From IMG/VR virus record IMGVR_UViG_3300009183_000251, positions 1-31,199 of that record: DNA of 31,199 nucleotides; one strand, given 5' to 3'. Below, in pieces: positions 7,555 to 15,421 of this stretch. The position numbers and the translations under genes were made by a program. The notes under the pieces were generated by a model, which did no database searches, was not told where the DNA came from, and was given only the letters and a program-made list of their open reading frames with translations. The stretch comes from a virus. The first letter of the stretch is position 1, and every line of letters starts with the position of its first letter.

Positions 7555-7944
7555 TTAGGTTGACAACTTGAAACCAACATTGGTTGAGCTGTTGATTTGA
7601 TTAACACCAACAACACCAGCTGTGTTAGCTGCAGCTGTTGCAACTGTGGTGTTAGCAAATGCGCCAGTAGGATAGAGACCAACGCTGAGGGCTGTGCCAT
7701 CAACTTGATACATCGCAACTGTGGTTGTTTGCTGAAGAGCTTGCAACACGTTAGCCACGAAACCGTTAACTTCACCTTGTGTGTTCATTGTGTTAGCAGC
7801 AACGAAACGGAAAAAGTCTAGTTTAGGACCTTGTGGTTGAACTGAATTACCAGCTAGGCTGGTACTTTGTGGCAATGGACCATTCAATGTGTCTAATGCA
7901 AATACTGGTTGTGATCCACCAGAAACTACGGTAATATAAGCCAT
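7555..7944 (-). CDS. Small late protein, probable virion component
   Basis: A 129-residue protein, rich in Ser, Thr, Ala and Asn with few charges (e.g. TTVATAAANTAGVVGVNQI), the composition of many decoration, sheath-like or fibre proteins. No signal peptide or catalytic motif. It is a single-gene transcription unit: late promoter at 7985-7992, a strong AAGGAG site 8 bases before the ATG, and a strong terminator right after the stop. That isolated, well-translated arrangement suits an abundant structural protein. Function is otherwise unknown. Confidence 0.7.
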   Translation of the reverse strand: MAYITVVSGGSQPVFALDTLNGPLPQSTSLAGNSVQPQGPKLDFFRFVAANTMNTQGEVNGFVANVLQALQQTTTVAMYQVDGTALSVGLYPTGAFANTTVATAAANTAGVVGVNQINSSTNVGFKLST

Positions 7945-7964
7945 TTTAAATCTCCTTAATATAT

Positions 7965-7992
7965 GGACACTGAGGTCCTGCTAATATTTACC
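7965..7992 (-). promoter_or_regulatory. Late promoter and leader hairpin of the small late protein
   Basis: Minus strand GGTAAATA at 7985-7992. The predicted start is 7979. GGAC (7975-7978) and GTCC (7965-7968) can pair with a 6-base loop from the second base of the mRNA, ahead of the AAGGAG site. Confidence 0.5.
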
Positions 7993-8013
7993 TTTTGGGA
8001 CAAAAAAGTAGAG

Positions 8014-9927
8014 TTAGGCTGGTTGTTTTGAGTTGTTTATTTCGCGATTGGCCGCTGTAAATCCACCGGCTAAGCGGTTAACAGCCTTGGCCATGCCGGC
8101 TCCTGTGGCCATTACCCAGCCTTCTTGACCCGGATGTTGTAGATCCAATTGATTTAAAATATCCATCTTGATATCGTGTAGCAAGACCCAGGCTGTAAAT
8201 GCCGCGGCCATGCCATCTAAATTGCTACGTGGGCTTTGGATATATTCTACAATGTTGTTGAACTTTTTAGGGGTAACGTGTTGTTGGAGCCATGGTCCAA
8301 ACTGCGCCAATAAATTATCAAACCCAGTGCCTACTCTACTATTAATATAGTCTATACATAATCGAGGCAAATCAGTGATTTGTAATGCACGAAGATCTGT
8401 AGGATCAAACAGCTGATCAATTGCAGCACCTTGACTGTTGTACACATCTTTAACTTGCTGTACTAGCTGACGATTTGGTCGTACATTTTCTTTGGCATAC
8501 ACCGGCTCTAATAGCAGTAGTCCAGGAACCTGTTTAAAATCAACACGGCCAATAGGCTCTTTAGGAGAACCAGGTTCTGCATACCGTGTGTGCATGGCAA
8601 TACCAACTTTGCTATTGGTAATACGTTGACCTACATCGCTTGCCACTGGAATTTTATATTCTACAGTGTTGGGTGTAAACACAAAATTACCGGCTTGTTC
8701 AGGAGGACGCTGTGTGTACAACAGGTCGCCTTGCACATATCCTTTAAAATCTTTAGGAACAGCAGATTCTAACATGGGCCATAATTGAACATACAAAGGC
8801 AACAGTGTTTCAACGCGAGTAGCTGGTCGGCCTTGTGCTTCAGCATCACGATCACGCTGTTCCAAATGTCTTGCCACTTGTCGTGGACTTGTAAACAGAC
8901 CATTATATCCTCGAGCTGTAAATCCTGATACATCAGTAAGAACAAATGTTCCCTCTGGATCACGACCAAATACTAGAGCAGGTTTGCCATCCCACTTGAC
9001 TGTGGTGGTTTTGCCTGTGTCAGCTGAGGTATGTTTGACAATGTCTAGAGCTTTTTTAATACCTGCACTGCCGCTACGGAACACAAGATCTTCTAAGTGT
9101 TCGATGCCTTTGGCACGGCCGCCTTGAACCTCGGCTTCAACAATGACCTGCATGCCTTGATTCACAATACGATCACGTAGTTTGGCTAAGAAGTTTACAT
9201 CACTAACCGGTTGATATAGTTCTGCACTTTCAAGGAATGGCAGGCCTTCGCGTTCCATGTGTTGTTTAAAGTCTGCTAATTTAGCGTCACGGTTGGGATC
9301 TGTGCTAAGTGCTTGTAGAATTGTTTCTACACTGGCCAAGTCTTGACGTGTAGCTGTTTTATTCAATAATAATTTGGCTACAGCATCTGGATTGTCAGTA
9401 ATAATTTTGTTGGTGGCACGATCAGCAATTCCAGCAATTTGATTCAATTTGTAACCCATGCTTTTGGCAACTGAATTCATTAGCACATTGCGCTCACGAC
9501 CTTTGTACTTTGAATCTGTGGGCATGGCACCAAGTACAAATTTGCTCCAAGGTATGTTGTTTAAAAACATAAAGTCTGTTTGCACATACCCTAGGTCTGG
9601 ACGACCGTTGATAGGTGTTTTAAAATGTACGCCAGCGCCGGTTTGTTTGACCCAGTCTTCGGGTTTTTGTTTTTGGCTGGTTGCCCAGCGTGTTAATTGT
9701 GCTATTAATTGTTCTTTGGTTAATTGTTTGGCGTCAACAGCAATATCCAAATCGCCTGAGGTGTCTTTAATGCCGGTTGATCCCAGGGTGTTGTTTTGTA
9801 GGTCAAGTCCTGGCAACATTTGCTCAAGCCATGCTAGGGTTGTTTTTACGTCAGTCTGATTAATGCGTTGGGTTAACGCACGGCCGTTGCCGTCTTTGAA
9901 CACATTACCGCCTTCAAGTATGTTCAT
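8014..9927 (-). CDS. Large phage protein with Pol-beta-type and ligase-type nucleotidyltransferase-like regions (DUF6267-like)
   Basis: A 637-residue protein. Residues 49-65 read GS(9)DLDIAVD (G49-S50, D59, D61) with a third carboxylate at D118 (YVQTDFMF): the GSx(n)DxD...D layout of Pol-beta-like nucleotidyltransferases. Residues 277-450 resemble the unknown-function family DUF6267 of T4-like phages and carry KWDG (311-314), like motif I of ATP-dependent ligases, then VQGDLLY (398-404), VEYK (422-425) and SKVGIAMHT (439-447), which could be later ligase motifs. The C-terminal 150 residues are helical. The ATG overlaps the upstream TAA (TAATG). The N-terminus MNILE fits the M-x-[I/L]-x-E pattern. 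Activity is unproven: the motifs are seen, the fold is inferred, the substrate is unknown. Confidence 0.7.
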   Translation of the reverse strand: MNILEGGNVFKDGNGRALTQRINQTDVKTTLAWLEQMLPGLDLQNNTLGSTGIKDTSGDLDIAVDAKQLTKEQLIAQLTRWATSQKQKPEDWVKQTGAGVHFKTPINGRPDLGYVQTDFMFLNNIPWSKFVLGAMPTDSKYKGRERNVLMNSVAKSMGYKLNQIAGIADRATNKIITDNPDAVAKLLLNKTATRQDLASVETILQALSTDPNRDAKLADFKQHMEREGLPFLESAELYQPVSDVNFLAKLRDRIVNQGMQVIVEAEVQGGRAKGIEHLEDLVFRSGSAGIKKALDIVKHTSADTGKTTTVKWDGKPALVFGRDPEGTFVLTDVSGFTARGYNGLFTSPRQVARHLEQRDRDAEAQGRPATRVETLLPLYVQLWPMLESAVPKDFKGYVQGDLLYTQRPPEQAGNFVFTPNTVEYKIPVASDVGQRITNSKVGIAMHTRYAEPGSPKEPIGRVDFKQVPGLLLLEPVYAKENVRPNRQLVQQVKDVYNSQGAAIDQLFDPTDLRALQITDLPRLCIDYINSRVGTGFDNLLAQFGPWLQQHVTPKKFNNIVEYIQSPRSNLDGMAAAFTAWVLLHDIKMDILNQLDLQHPGQEGWVMATGAGMAKAVNRLAGGFTAANREINNSKQPA

Positions 9928-11114
9928 TAGAGACCCTGAAAACCCATTAGTAGTAACAATCCATCCGCCGCAGGGTTGCCTGTTGATTTTACTTGTTTAG
10001 TGCCAGTTAGTTTTGCCGCTGTTGCGCCAAGTGCCGGTAGGCCTTTAGCAATTGCTGGATCCAGTTGTTGTTTTAATGTTTGTGCCATTCCTTCTGCATC
10101 TTGAGTGCTGCCCTGAGTACCACCCGGTGCAATAGTTGACTGACCGGTGGCATTGCCGTTGCCTGCGCCCGGAGCTGATGTTTGTGCCAATCCTGCCTGT
10201 TGAACCAATTGTTTAAATAATTCTTTTTCGTTGGTCGGTGCAACAGCAGGTGCAGGTGCTGCTGGTGTTGCAGGTGCGGGGGTCGCCGGTGGTTTAGCAG
10301 TTGCTGGTGTTGCAGGTGTAGGTTGACCAGCAACCGGTGCTGGTGCGTTTCTTTGCGCCGATCTTGCTGCCAATCCGCCAACAGGTCGTGCTGTGGGTTT
10401 TACAGTAGGGATTGCTTCTTCAAGATCCGATGTCATTCCTTGTATTCCACCTTTTGGTTTACCATATGCCTTTATTGTATTTTTTCCTTTAGGACTGTTG
10501 GCAACACTGGCAGGCATCTGTCCAGGTTTTGCTGGTGCAGTGGCAGAAGGAACTCTACCAAATGTTGCCGCAGGTTTCTGTCCTTGCACTTGTTGTTGTA
10601 GAGCTGTTGCTTGTTGCAATGGTGTTTGTTGTGGCTGATTAGGATTGCCTGATTTAGCTACATTAGTTTTACTAATTGGGGCCGTGGCCGCGCCGGCACT
10701 TGCGGTATTAGTTTGTGTTGCAGGCGGTTGTTGTGCAGGTGCCCCACTATTGCTTATTTGTTTGACCAGACTGACAATTTTATCTTTGTTAATAACATTT
10801 GGCAAATACATACCACCAAGTAAATTTTTGTTTACAAATGCTAATAATGCTTGTTCAAGTTGCCCGTTTGCACGGGCATTTGGATTGGTTCTTAGCAACT
10901 GTCTTTCATATTTTTTCCATATAGGATAGGCCTTATTAAACAGCTCACCAGTTTTACGATCTGCAGATGCATCTTGATAAGCACCTTTAAAATTTGAAAC
11001 AGCACCGCCTACTTTTTGAGCGGCTCCCTTGGCTTTGTTTGCAATCCATTCAGAAGGAAGTGTAACTTCTTCTAGTTCAAATTGTTTCTTTTTTGTTAGT
11101 TCATGAATTTGCAT
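9927..11114 (-). CDS. Low-complexity Pro/Ala/Gln-rich phage protein
   Basis: A 395-residue protein of unknown function. Residues 1-125 look folded and helical (KAYPIWKKYERQLLR; LEQALLAFVNKNLLGGMYLP). Residues 125-345 are disordered, built from repeated PA, AP, PAT and QQ runs. A short ordered end follows (PAADGLLLLMGFQGL). The N-terminus MQIHEL matches the M-x-[I/L]-x-E pattern of three neighbours and is followed by a second LEE at 13-15. It starts 14 bases inside the preceding gene and ends TAATG-coupled to the nucleotidyltransferase-like gene. Tethering or internal head protein roles are possible; no enzyme motif is visible. Confidence 0.65.
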   Translation of the reverse strand: MQIHELTKKKQFELEEVTLPSEWIANKAKGAAQKVGGAVSNFKGAYQDASADRKTGELFNKAYPIWKKYERQLLRTNPNARANGQLEQALLAFVNKNLLGGMYLPNVINKDKIVSLVKQISNSGAPAQQPPATQTNTASAGAATAPISKTNVAKSGNPNQPQQTPLQQATALQQQVQGQKPAATFGRVPSATAPAKPGQMPASVANSPKGKNTIKAYGKPKGGIQGMTSDLEEAIPTVKPTARPVGGLAARSAQRNAPAPVAGQPTPATPATAKPPATPAPATPAAPAPAVAPTNEKELFKQLVQQAGLAQTSAPGAGNGNATGQSTIAPGGTQGSTQDAEGMAQTLKQQLDPAIAKGLPALGATAAKLTGTKQVKSTGNPAADGLLLLMGFQGL

Positions 11115-11349
11115 CTGTGCGTCTCACTGTGCGTGTAAATTTGCCTGGGTCACGCTGATTAATAGCGTTGAGTAATTTTCTCTGTAGATTCTGAGCATCT
11201 TCTACACTGTAACTGGAGTCAATCTGCTCTAGCAAGCGTATAGCACTAGATATAATGTTGGTGGCGCGGTTTTCAATAACATGGCGTTGATCACGCTCAA
11301 CATACATTGAGTCTAATTCTTCCAATAAACTACGTGTTTTCTTTTGCAT
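11101..11349 (-). CDS. Small conserved helical protein of T4-like phages
   Basis: An 82-residue, strongly charged, all-helical protein (TRSLLEELDSMYVERDQ). I recall similar small proteins in marine T4-like phages, always without function. The ATG follows a 16-base predicted leader that begins AAGG; the late promoter lies at 11371-11379. It overlaps the next gene by 14 bases and appears to lead the late run 11349-8014. Putative head or tail accessory; unknown. Confidence 0.65.
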   Translation of the reverse strand: MQKKTRSLLEELDSMYVERDQRHVIENRATNIISSAIRLLEQIDSSYSVEDAQNLQRKLLNAINQRDPGKFTRTVRRTDANS

Positions 11350-11369
11350 TTTAGTCCAGGACCTTTTTA

Positions 11370-11933
11370 TTATTTATTCGGTTTTAAATGGTTTGCCCGG
11401 ATCTCTATCAATGGAATTATGCAAGGATGGGCCATAACCCATGCAATAGTATCAGCAATGTGGGTTAACTCTAACCATGTTTCATGCCCCGGAGCATTAT
11501 CGTTTAATCCGCCAGCAATAATGTGTGTGGTCTTAATATTGTTTAATCCATTTAACTGCAAACTACGGTCTTTTAACGCTCTTTTTTGAATTGAATAGGT
11601 GCCATATAGTTTGTCTTTGGCTTTATTATCGTTTATACCTATGTACTCTGCTGTGCTTCCGATATTAATAATGTGACCATAGATTCCAAGTTTAGCCCAC
11701 TCCTCGTGTGTTGTCTCTAATAAAGCTAGTTGACCGTTACCACAGATAAAAGAACTATTAATAAATATGGTGTAGTGAGCAATTTGTTGTCTAAAATGTT
11801 GTTCGCTACCTGGATCCCAAAATCTTAAATCATACCCTGTAGCTCGACTAGCAAACTCCGCAGAAGGAAAACGTTGTTTTACTGCGCTAGCCACTGTCGA
11901 ATGATATGGATTTCCAGAACATAATATATTCAT
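11370..11933 (-). CDS. SDR-like oxidoreductase, divergent
   Basis: Short-chain dehydrogenase/reductase-like protein, 187 residues, shorter than the usual ~250. The catalytic set is recognisable: S93 in NIGSTAEY and Y113-x3-K117 (YSIQK). The nucleotide-binding turn at the N-terminus is degenerate (CSGNPYHSTVASAV, no GxxxGxG), so cofactor binding is uncertain. I start at ATG 11931-11933, not 15 bases earlier, because this ATG overlaps the TGA of the radical SAM gene (ATGA) and has GGAG 9 bases upstream. Coupling to the radical SAM gene suggests a two-step modification of one small molecule or sugar. The substrate is unknown. Confidence 0.6.
   Translation of the reverse strand: MNILCSGNPYHSTVASAVKQRFPSAEFASRATGYDLRFWDPGSEQHFRQQIAHYTIFINSSFICGNGQLALLETTHEEWAKLGIYGHIINIGSTAEYIGINDNKAKDKLYGTYSIQKRALKDRSLQLNGLNNIKTTHIIAGGLNDNAPGHETWLELTHIADTIAWVMAHPCIIPLIEIRANHLKPNK
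11371..11379 (-). promoter_or_regulatory. Late promoter for the 11349-8014 gene run
   Basis: Minus strand GAATAAATA, overlapping the stop codon of the SDR-like gene. The predicted start near 11365 gives a 16-base leader starting AAGG. Confidence 0.5.
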
Positions 11934-13066
11934 AGTAGTTGACTCCATTCTGGAAACACACTTTTATAATCAATTTGACGAATTTGGTCAATTTTTTGAA
12001 TAAGCTCCCAGAACGCCAAGTGTGGAGTATTGTCGATTTCAATCCCGTCTAACAACTTGTGCAATTGCGGATAGTTTGAGAATCTGTCAGATAAAATTTT
12101 CTTTGCAGTAGAATTTAAGTGCACAATATTAAAATCTCCAATAGCACGTTGAAAAATTAAATTTACAGGATCTCCATATCGATTAGTTAAAAAATTAGAT
12201 TGGTACCAATCTACTAATTCTGTTAGATAATATAAATTTAAATAACTCCAAGTACAATTTATGTTAAACATATGATTATGAGGCATATTTTCTTGATACC
12301 ATAATAAATTATTAGTTACCGATTTCCAATCTGCACCAGTTCGTTGATAATTAAATCTATCGCCTACGTCATCGATGCTAAAATATAATTCAATTAACTG
12401 ACATTCTCCCCACAAATTTAATAATTCTTGTGTGGCTTGTTGTGTACCATTGGTATTATAAAATACACGAACATTGTCAAGGCCTTTAACTTTTTTTATT
12501 TCTTTAAGTAAATTAATATGGTTATTGCTCATCAGCGGCTCGCCGCCACCATGAAAGTGCAAAGTTTTTATATTTTTAAGTAATTTTGAATCAAATGTTT
12601 CAAGTTGATTAAATTTTTCATATTTGAATTGATCGATTGTCTTAAGGGGGTAAAGTTTTTGATAGTCAGATACCCACGCTGTACTGTTGTGTGGGCCACA
12701 TATAACACATTTTAAATTGCAAAGATTTCCTACGCTGTAATCTAAACCTTGTGGTGCATTTAAATCAATGTCGGTATCATAATGATAGTTTTCATATAAA
12801 TTTTGGCTGGCTAAGCGACGACTTACTAATCCGTTTTCTTCAGCTTTGTAACAACTAGAACATCCGGGAATAGGAGTATCTGTTTCTACACATCGTTTTA
12901 ATTCTGCACGTTCTGGGCCATTCCAGATGCTATCTAAATCAAATACCTCAGACGTTTTAATATATCCTTTAAAGAAACTGCATGGATTATAACCTAATTG
13001 ACCGTTGTAGGACCATATGGCAAGATTTTTATATATTTCATAACAGAAATATTTCTTGTCTTTCAT
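11930..13066 (-). CDS. Radical SAM protein with N-terminal twitch-like cysteine domain
   Basis: A 378-residue radical SAM enzyme. The [4Fe-4S]/SAM motif is C116-x3-C120-x2-C123 (CNLKCVIC), followed by the SAM-binding GGGEP at 173-177 (FHGGGEPLMS). N-terminal cysteines C8, C29, C69 and C72 (PGCSSC) fit the accessory cluster of twitch-type radical SAM proteins, a family I recall from marine phages and polysaccharide or peptide modification loci. It starts at an ATG overlapping the helicase TGA (ATGA) and ends ATGA-coupled to the SDR-like gene. It needs Fe-S clusters, which links it to the phage iscU-iscA. Substrate unknown; its position inside the replication operon is unusual. Confidence 0.85.
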   Translation of the reverse strand: MKDKKYFCYEIYKNLAIWSYNGQLGYNPCSFFKGYIKTSEVFDLDSIWNGPERAELKRCVETDTPIPGCSSCYKAEENGLVSRRLASQNLYENYHYDTDIDLNAPQGLDYSVGNLCNLKCVICGPHNSTAWVSDYQKLYPLKTIDQFKYEKFNQLETFDSKLLKNIKTLHFHGGGEPLMSNNHINLLKEIKKVKGLDNVRVFYNTNGTQQATQELLNLWGECQLIELYFSIDDVGDRFNYQRTGADWKSVTNNLLWYQENMPHNHMFNINCTWSYLNLYYLTELVDWYQSNFLTNRYGDPVNLIFQRAIGDFNIVHLNSTAKKILSDRFSNYPQLHKLLDGIEIDNTPHLAFWELIQKIDQIRQIDYKSVFPEWSQLL

Positions 13067-14472
13067 GACTGTTTGATTTGGCCTAGCAATTGTTTTAACT
13101 TGGCACTTTGCACATCTGCTGTAATTTTTACATTGTCTTCGCGCTCAACTGGACTAGCAGGCTCTGTTCCGTTAATCATTGTGCTTTTTGCTTTGATACT
13201 ATCTAGTAAATTGCCTTTGGCAAAGGAATTAACAGGGCCGGCTTCCTCGCCTGGGTCAGTGATGCGCATGGTTTCAATGTTATAATCTAAATCAATTTTC
13301 ATGCCTACACCTGTACTACTACGACTCTTCATACATTGTATTTGATACTTGCCACGCTCACGCATGGCACGGCTTGTGAAGATACCAAACACGTTGTCAG
13401 CTGTATTGATCTTAGAGATACCACCTGAAATATGACTGTGATCAAATTCTACTTCTTCTACAGCACTACGATTCAACTGCGACGCTGTGACAAACAACAC
13501 ATTGAGTTCTTTGGCCAAGTTGCGCAACTCTTCACTCACATATTTGTCTTTGACAAACAAGTCATTTGGGCTTACTTTGGCGCTGACCGGCATCAACAAA
13601 TCCAAGTAATCGCACATGATAAAATCTACTCGAATGCCTGTCTGTACTTGAACTTCTTTTATGTAACTGCGAATGTCATTGATGTTGCTCTGCGCCGGCA
13701 ATGCTTTAATACGATACTGCCCAGCTTTCTTACTTACAAGTTTAACTTTAAGTTCGGTTTGATCAATGTCTTTGCGGATTTCTTTTGTGCTCATCCCGGC
13801 CAACATGGCATCAGTTCTTAGGGCGCACAGTTCTTCACTCAGTTCTAAACTGATATAAACACCACTGAGTCCGGCCTGTAACCAACTCAATGCTATGTTC
13901 ATCATAACAAGCGATTTACCCGAACCAGATCCACCGGCAAAAATGTTAAGTTCGCCACGACTGAATCCACCATACAAGATCTTGTCCATTTGTGGCCATC
14001 CTGTTGACACTTGTCCGCCCGAATTAAAGTATTTGTTGATACGAGCCTGCGGGTCAGCAAAGTAGTCTGTGCCCATGTCCTTGGTCAAACTGATTTGAAC
14101 TGCATCCTTGATTAGTTTTTCTACAGGATCATACTCGCCTTTTTCCAACAAGTCGGCTGATTTTAAGATTGCACGTTCTAGTTCTTGTCTGCGAGTAAAT
14201 CCCTCAAACTCAGTCATAAACCATTCAAAGTGACCTTCGTTTAGGTCAGGAATGTGATTCAATACCACGCCGGTTGCAGCTCGAATTTGGTCTGTACCCG
14301 GTAATGTTTTATATTCATTGCTATGTGTGGCAATAAACTCTGCTACTGGTCGTAAACTACGATCAAAATTTTCTGGGTTATAGATGTTCTGCACACGCAC
14401 ATAGCTTTCGGCGTCTTGCAACATCATTTCTAAAAATAGTTTTTGGACATCAAGCCCGTAGTCTTTTAACAA
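13063..14472 (-). CDS. 41: Replicative DNA helicase, DnaB family, T4 gp41-like
   Basis: Hexameric 5'-3' helicase that unwinds the replication fork and recruits primase. The 469 residues match T4 gp41 (475). The N-terminal domain spans 1-150; the RecA-like motor shows Walker A GGSGSGKS (180-187), Walker B DYLDLLMPV, and downstream ASQLNRSAVE and GISKI segments typical of DnaB-like motors. The start is TTG at 14470-14472 with AAGGAAG 7 bases upstream; the next ATG (residue 16) would cut conserved N-terminal sequence. It overlaps the primase gene by 23 bases and is ATGA-coupled to the radical SAM gene, so replication and radical SAM genes share a transcript. Confidence 0.92.
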   Translation of the reverse strand: MLKDYGLDVQKLFLEMMLQDAESYVRVQNIYNPENFDRSLRPVAEFIATHSNEYKTLPGTDQIRAATGVVLNHIPDLNEGHFEWFMTEFEGFTRRQELERAILKSADLLEKGEYDPVEKLIKDAVQISLTKDMGTDYFADPQARINKYFNSGGQVSTGWPQMDKILYGGFSRGELNIFAGGSGSGKSLVMMNIALSWLQAGLSGVYISLELSEELCALRTDAMLAGMSTKEIRKDIDQTELKVKLVSKKAGQYRIKALPAQSNINDIRSYIKEVQVQTGIRVDFIMCDYLDLLMPVSAKVSPNDLFVKDKYVSEELRNLAKELNVLFVTASQLNRSAVEEVEFDHSHISGGISKINTADNVFGIFTSRAMRERGKYQIQCMKSRSSTGVGMKIDLDYNIETMRITDPGEEAGPVNSFAKGNLLDSIKAKSTMINGTEPASPVEREDNVKITADVQSAKLKQLLGQIKQS

Positions 14473-15421
14473 GTTGTTTCTTCCTTAGTTCTATTTTAAT
14501 TTTGCTGGTTTCTTTGGCCTGCATAATAGTTATCAATGCGGCCAATCTACCCAACTGAATTACTGCATCGTTTACATCTTTAATACCTGCGGGCCACTCA
14601 GGCATACTTACTGCCCACCCTAGTTCTACTGCACGATCCACTAACTTCATACCAGCGGCATCTTGATCTGGCACTACTATAGCTTCACGTCCTAGACTGC
14701 GTATTAATCTAACTTGTGCATCACTAATTTCTGCGTGTAATACTGCTAGGCCGTTGATGCTGAGTGCATCAAACACACCTTCTACTATAATTACTGTTTG
14801 CCAGTTGGACTTTTGCAAATCTGTGCCAAAAACATAACCCGGTTGTATGTCTTGAATGTACCTGGGCGTACGATCGTCTAAAAATCTTGTGGTGTGACCA
14901 ACCACTTGATTATCATGTGTAAATGGAATTACTACTCCAGGACGTGGCATGGTTTTATACAAAAATGGATAATCTAGCGGAATACATCTATTCCGCAGAT
15001 ACTCTTTGGCCTGCTCATTAAGTGTTTGTGTATCTGCTGGTAGATCTCTGTCTTCAAATTCAATATTTTGTAATTTATTAATAATCTCTTGGCGCTCTCC
15101 AAGTAAACCTTCTATACTCTTATGTTTAAGGCTTTCAAGATTTATGCGCTCGATTTCTTCTGTGGGTACGTTCAACCACTCTAATAGCTTACGAGCTTTG
15201 AATGTTAAATTTCTACCCAATACAAAACTAGCAGTATAGCCACAATTGAAACACGAATAACTCCAGCCAGAATCTGATATTTTTAGACCGCCACGGCCTC
15301 TCTTATCTTGTGTGTCGCTACGATGTGTGCAACAAACAGCATTTCCAGATAACCAGCCAGAAGATGTTTGCTTAATCTTTCGACCTTGCCTCCAGTAAGT
15401 TTCAACTGTCTGATTTATCAA
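14450..15421 (-). CDS. 61: DNA primase, T4 gp61-like, zinc-binding and TOPRIM
   Basis: Makes RNA primers for lagging-strand synthesis with the gp41-like helicase. 323 residues versus 342 in T4. The zinc site is C31, H33, C57 and C60 (CCTH ... CFNC). The TOPRIM domain has E214-x3-D218 (VEGVFDAL) and D252-x-D254 (PDQDAAG), then KDVNDA (281-286), as in bacterial and phage primases. The start is a TTG (15419-15421) with only a weak AAGAA upstream; no ATG exists near the N-terminus. The GIY-YIG gene overlaps its first 20 bases, so translation may depend on read-through coupling or on a possible promoter within that gene. Confidence 0.88.
   Translation of the reverse strand: MINQTVETYWRQGRKIKQTSSGWLSGNAVCCTHRSDTQDKRGRGGLKISDSGWSYSCFNCGYTASFVLGRNLTFKARKLLEWLNVPTEEIERINLESLKHKSIEGLLGERQEIINKLQNIEFEDRDLPADTQTLNEQAKEYLRNRCIPLDYPFLYKTMPRPGVVIPFTHDNQVVGHTTRFLDDRTPRYIQDIQPGYVFGTDLQKSNWQTVIIVEGVFDALSINGLAVLHAEISDAQVRLIRSLGREAIVVPDQDAAGMKLVDRAVELGWAVSMPEWPAGIKDVNDAVIQLGRLAALITIMQAKETSKIKIELRKKQLVKRLRA

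Noticed and set aside
10323-10929. Plus-strand open frames opposite the low-complexity gene at 9927-11114
   Set aside because: They exist because the GC-rich Pro/Ala/Gln repeats lack stops on the other strand. Their products are Cys-rich nonsense, with no ribosome sites, and the minus gene has good coupling to its neighbours.
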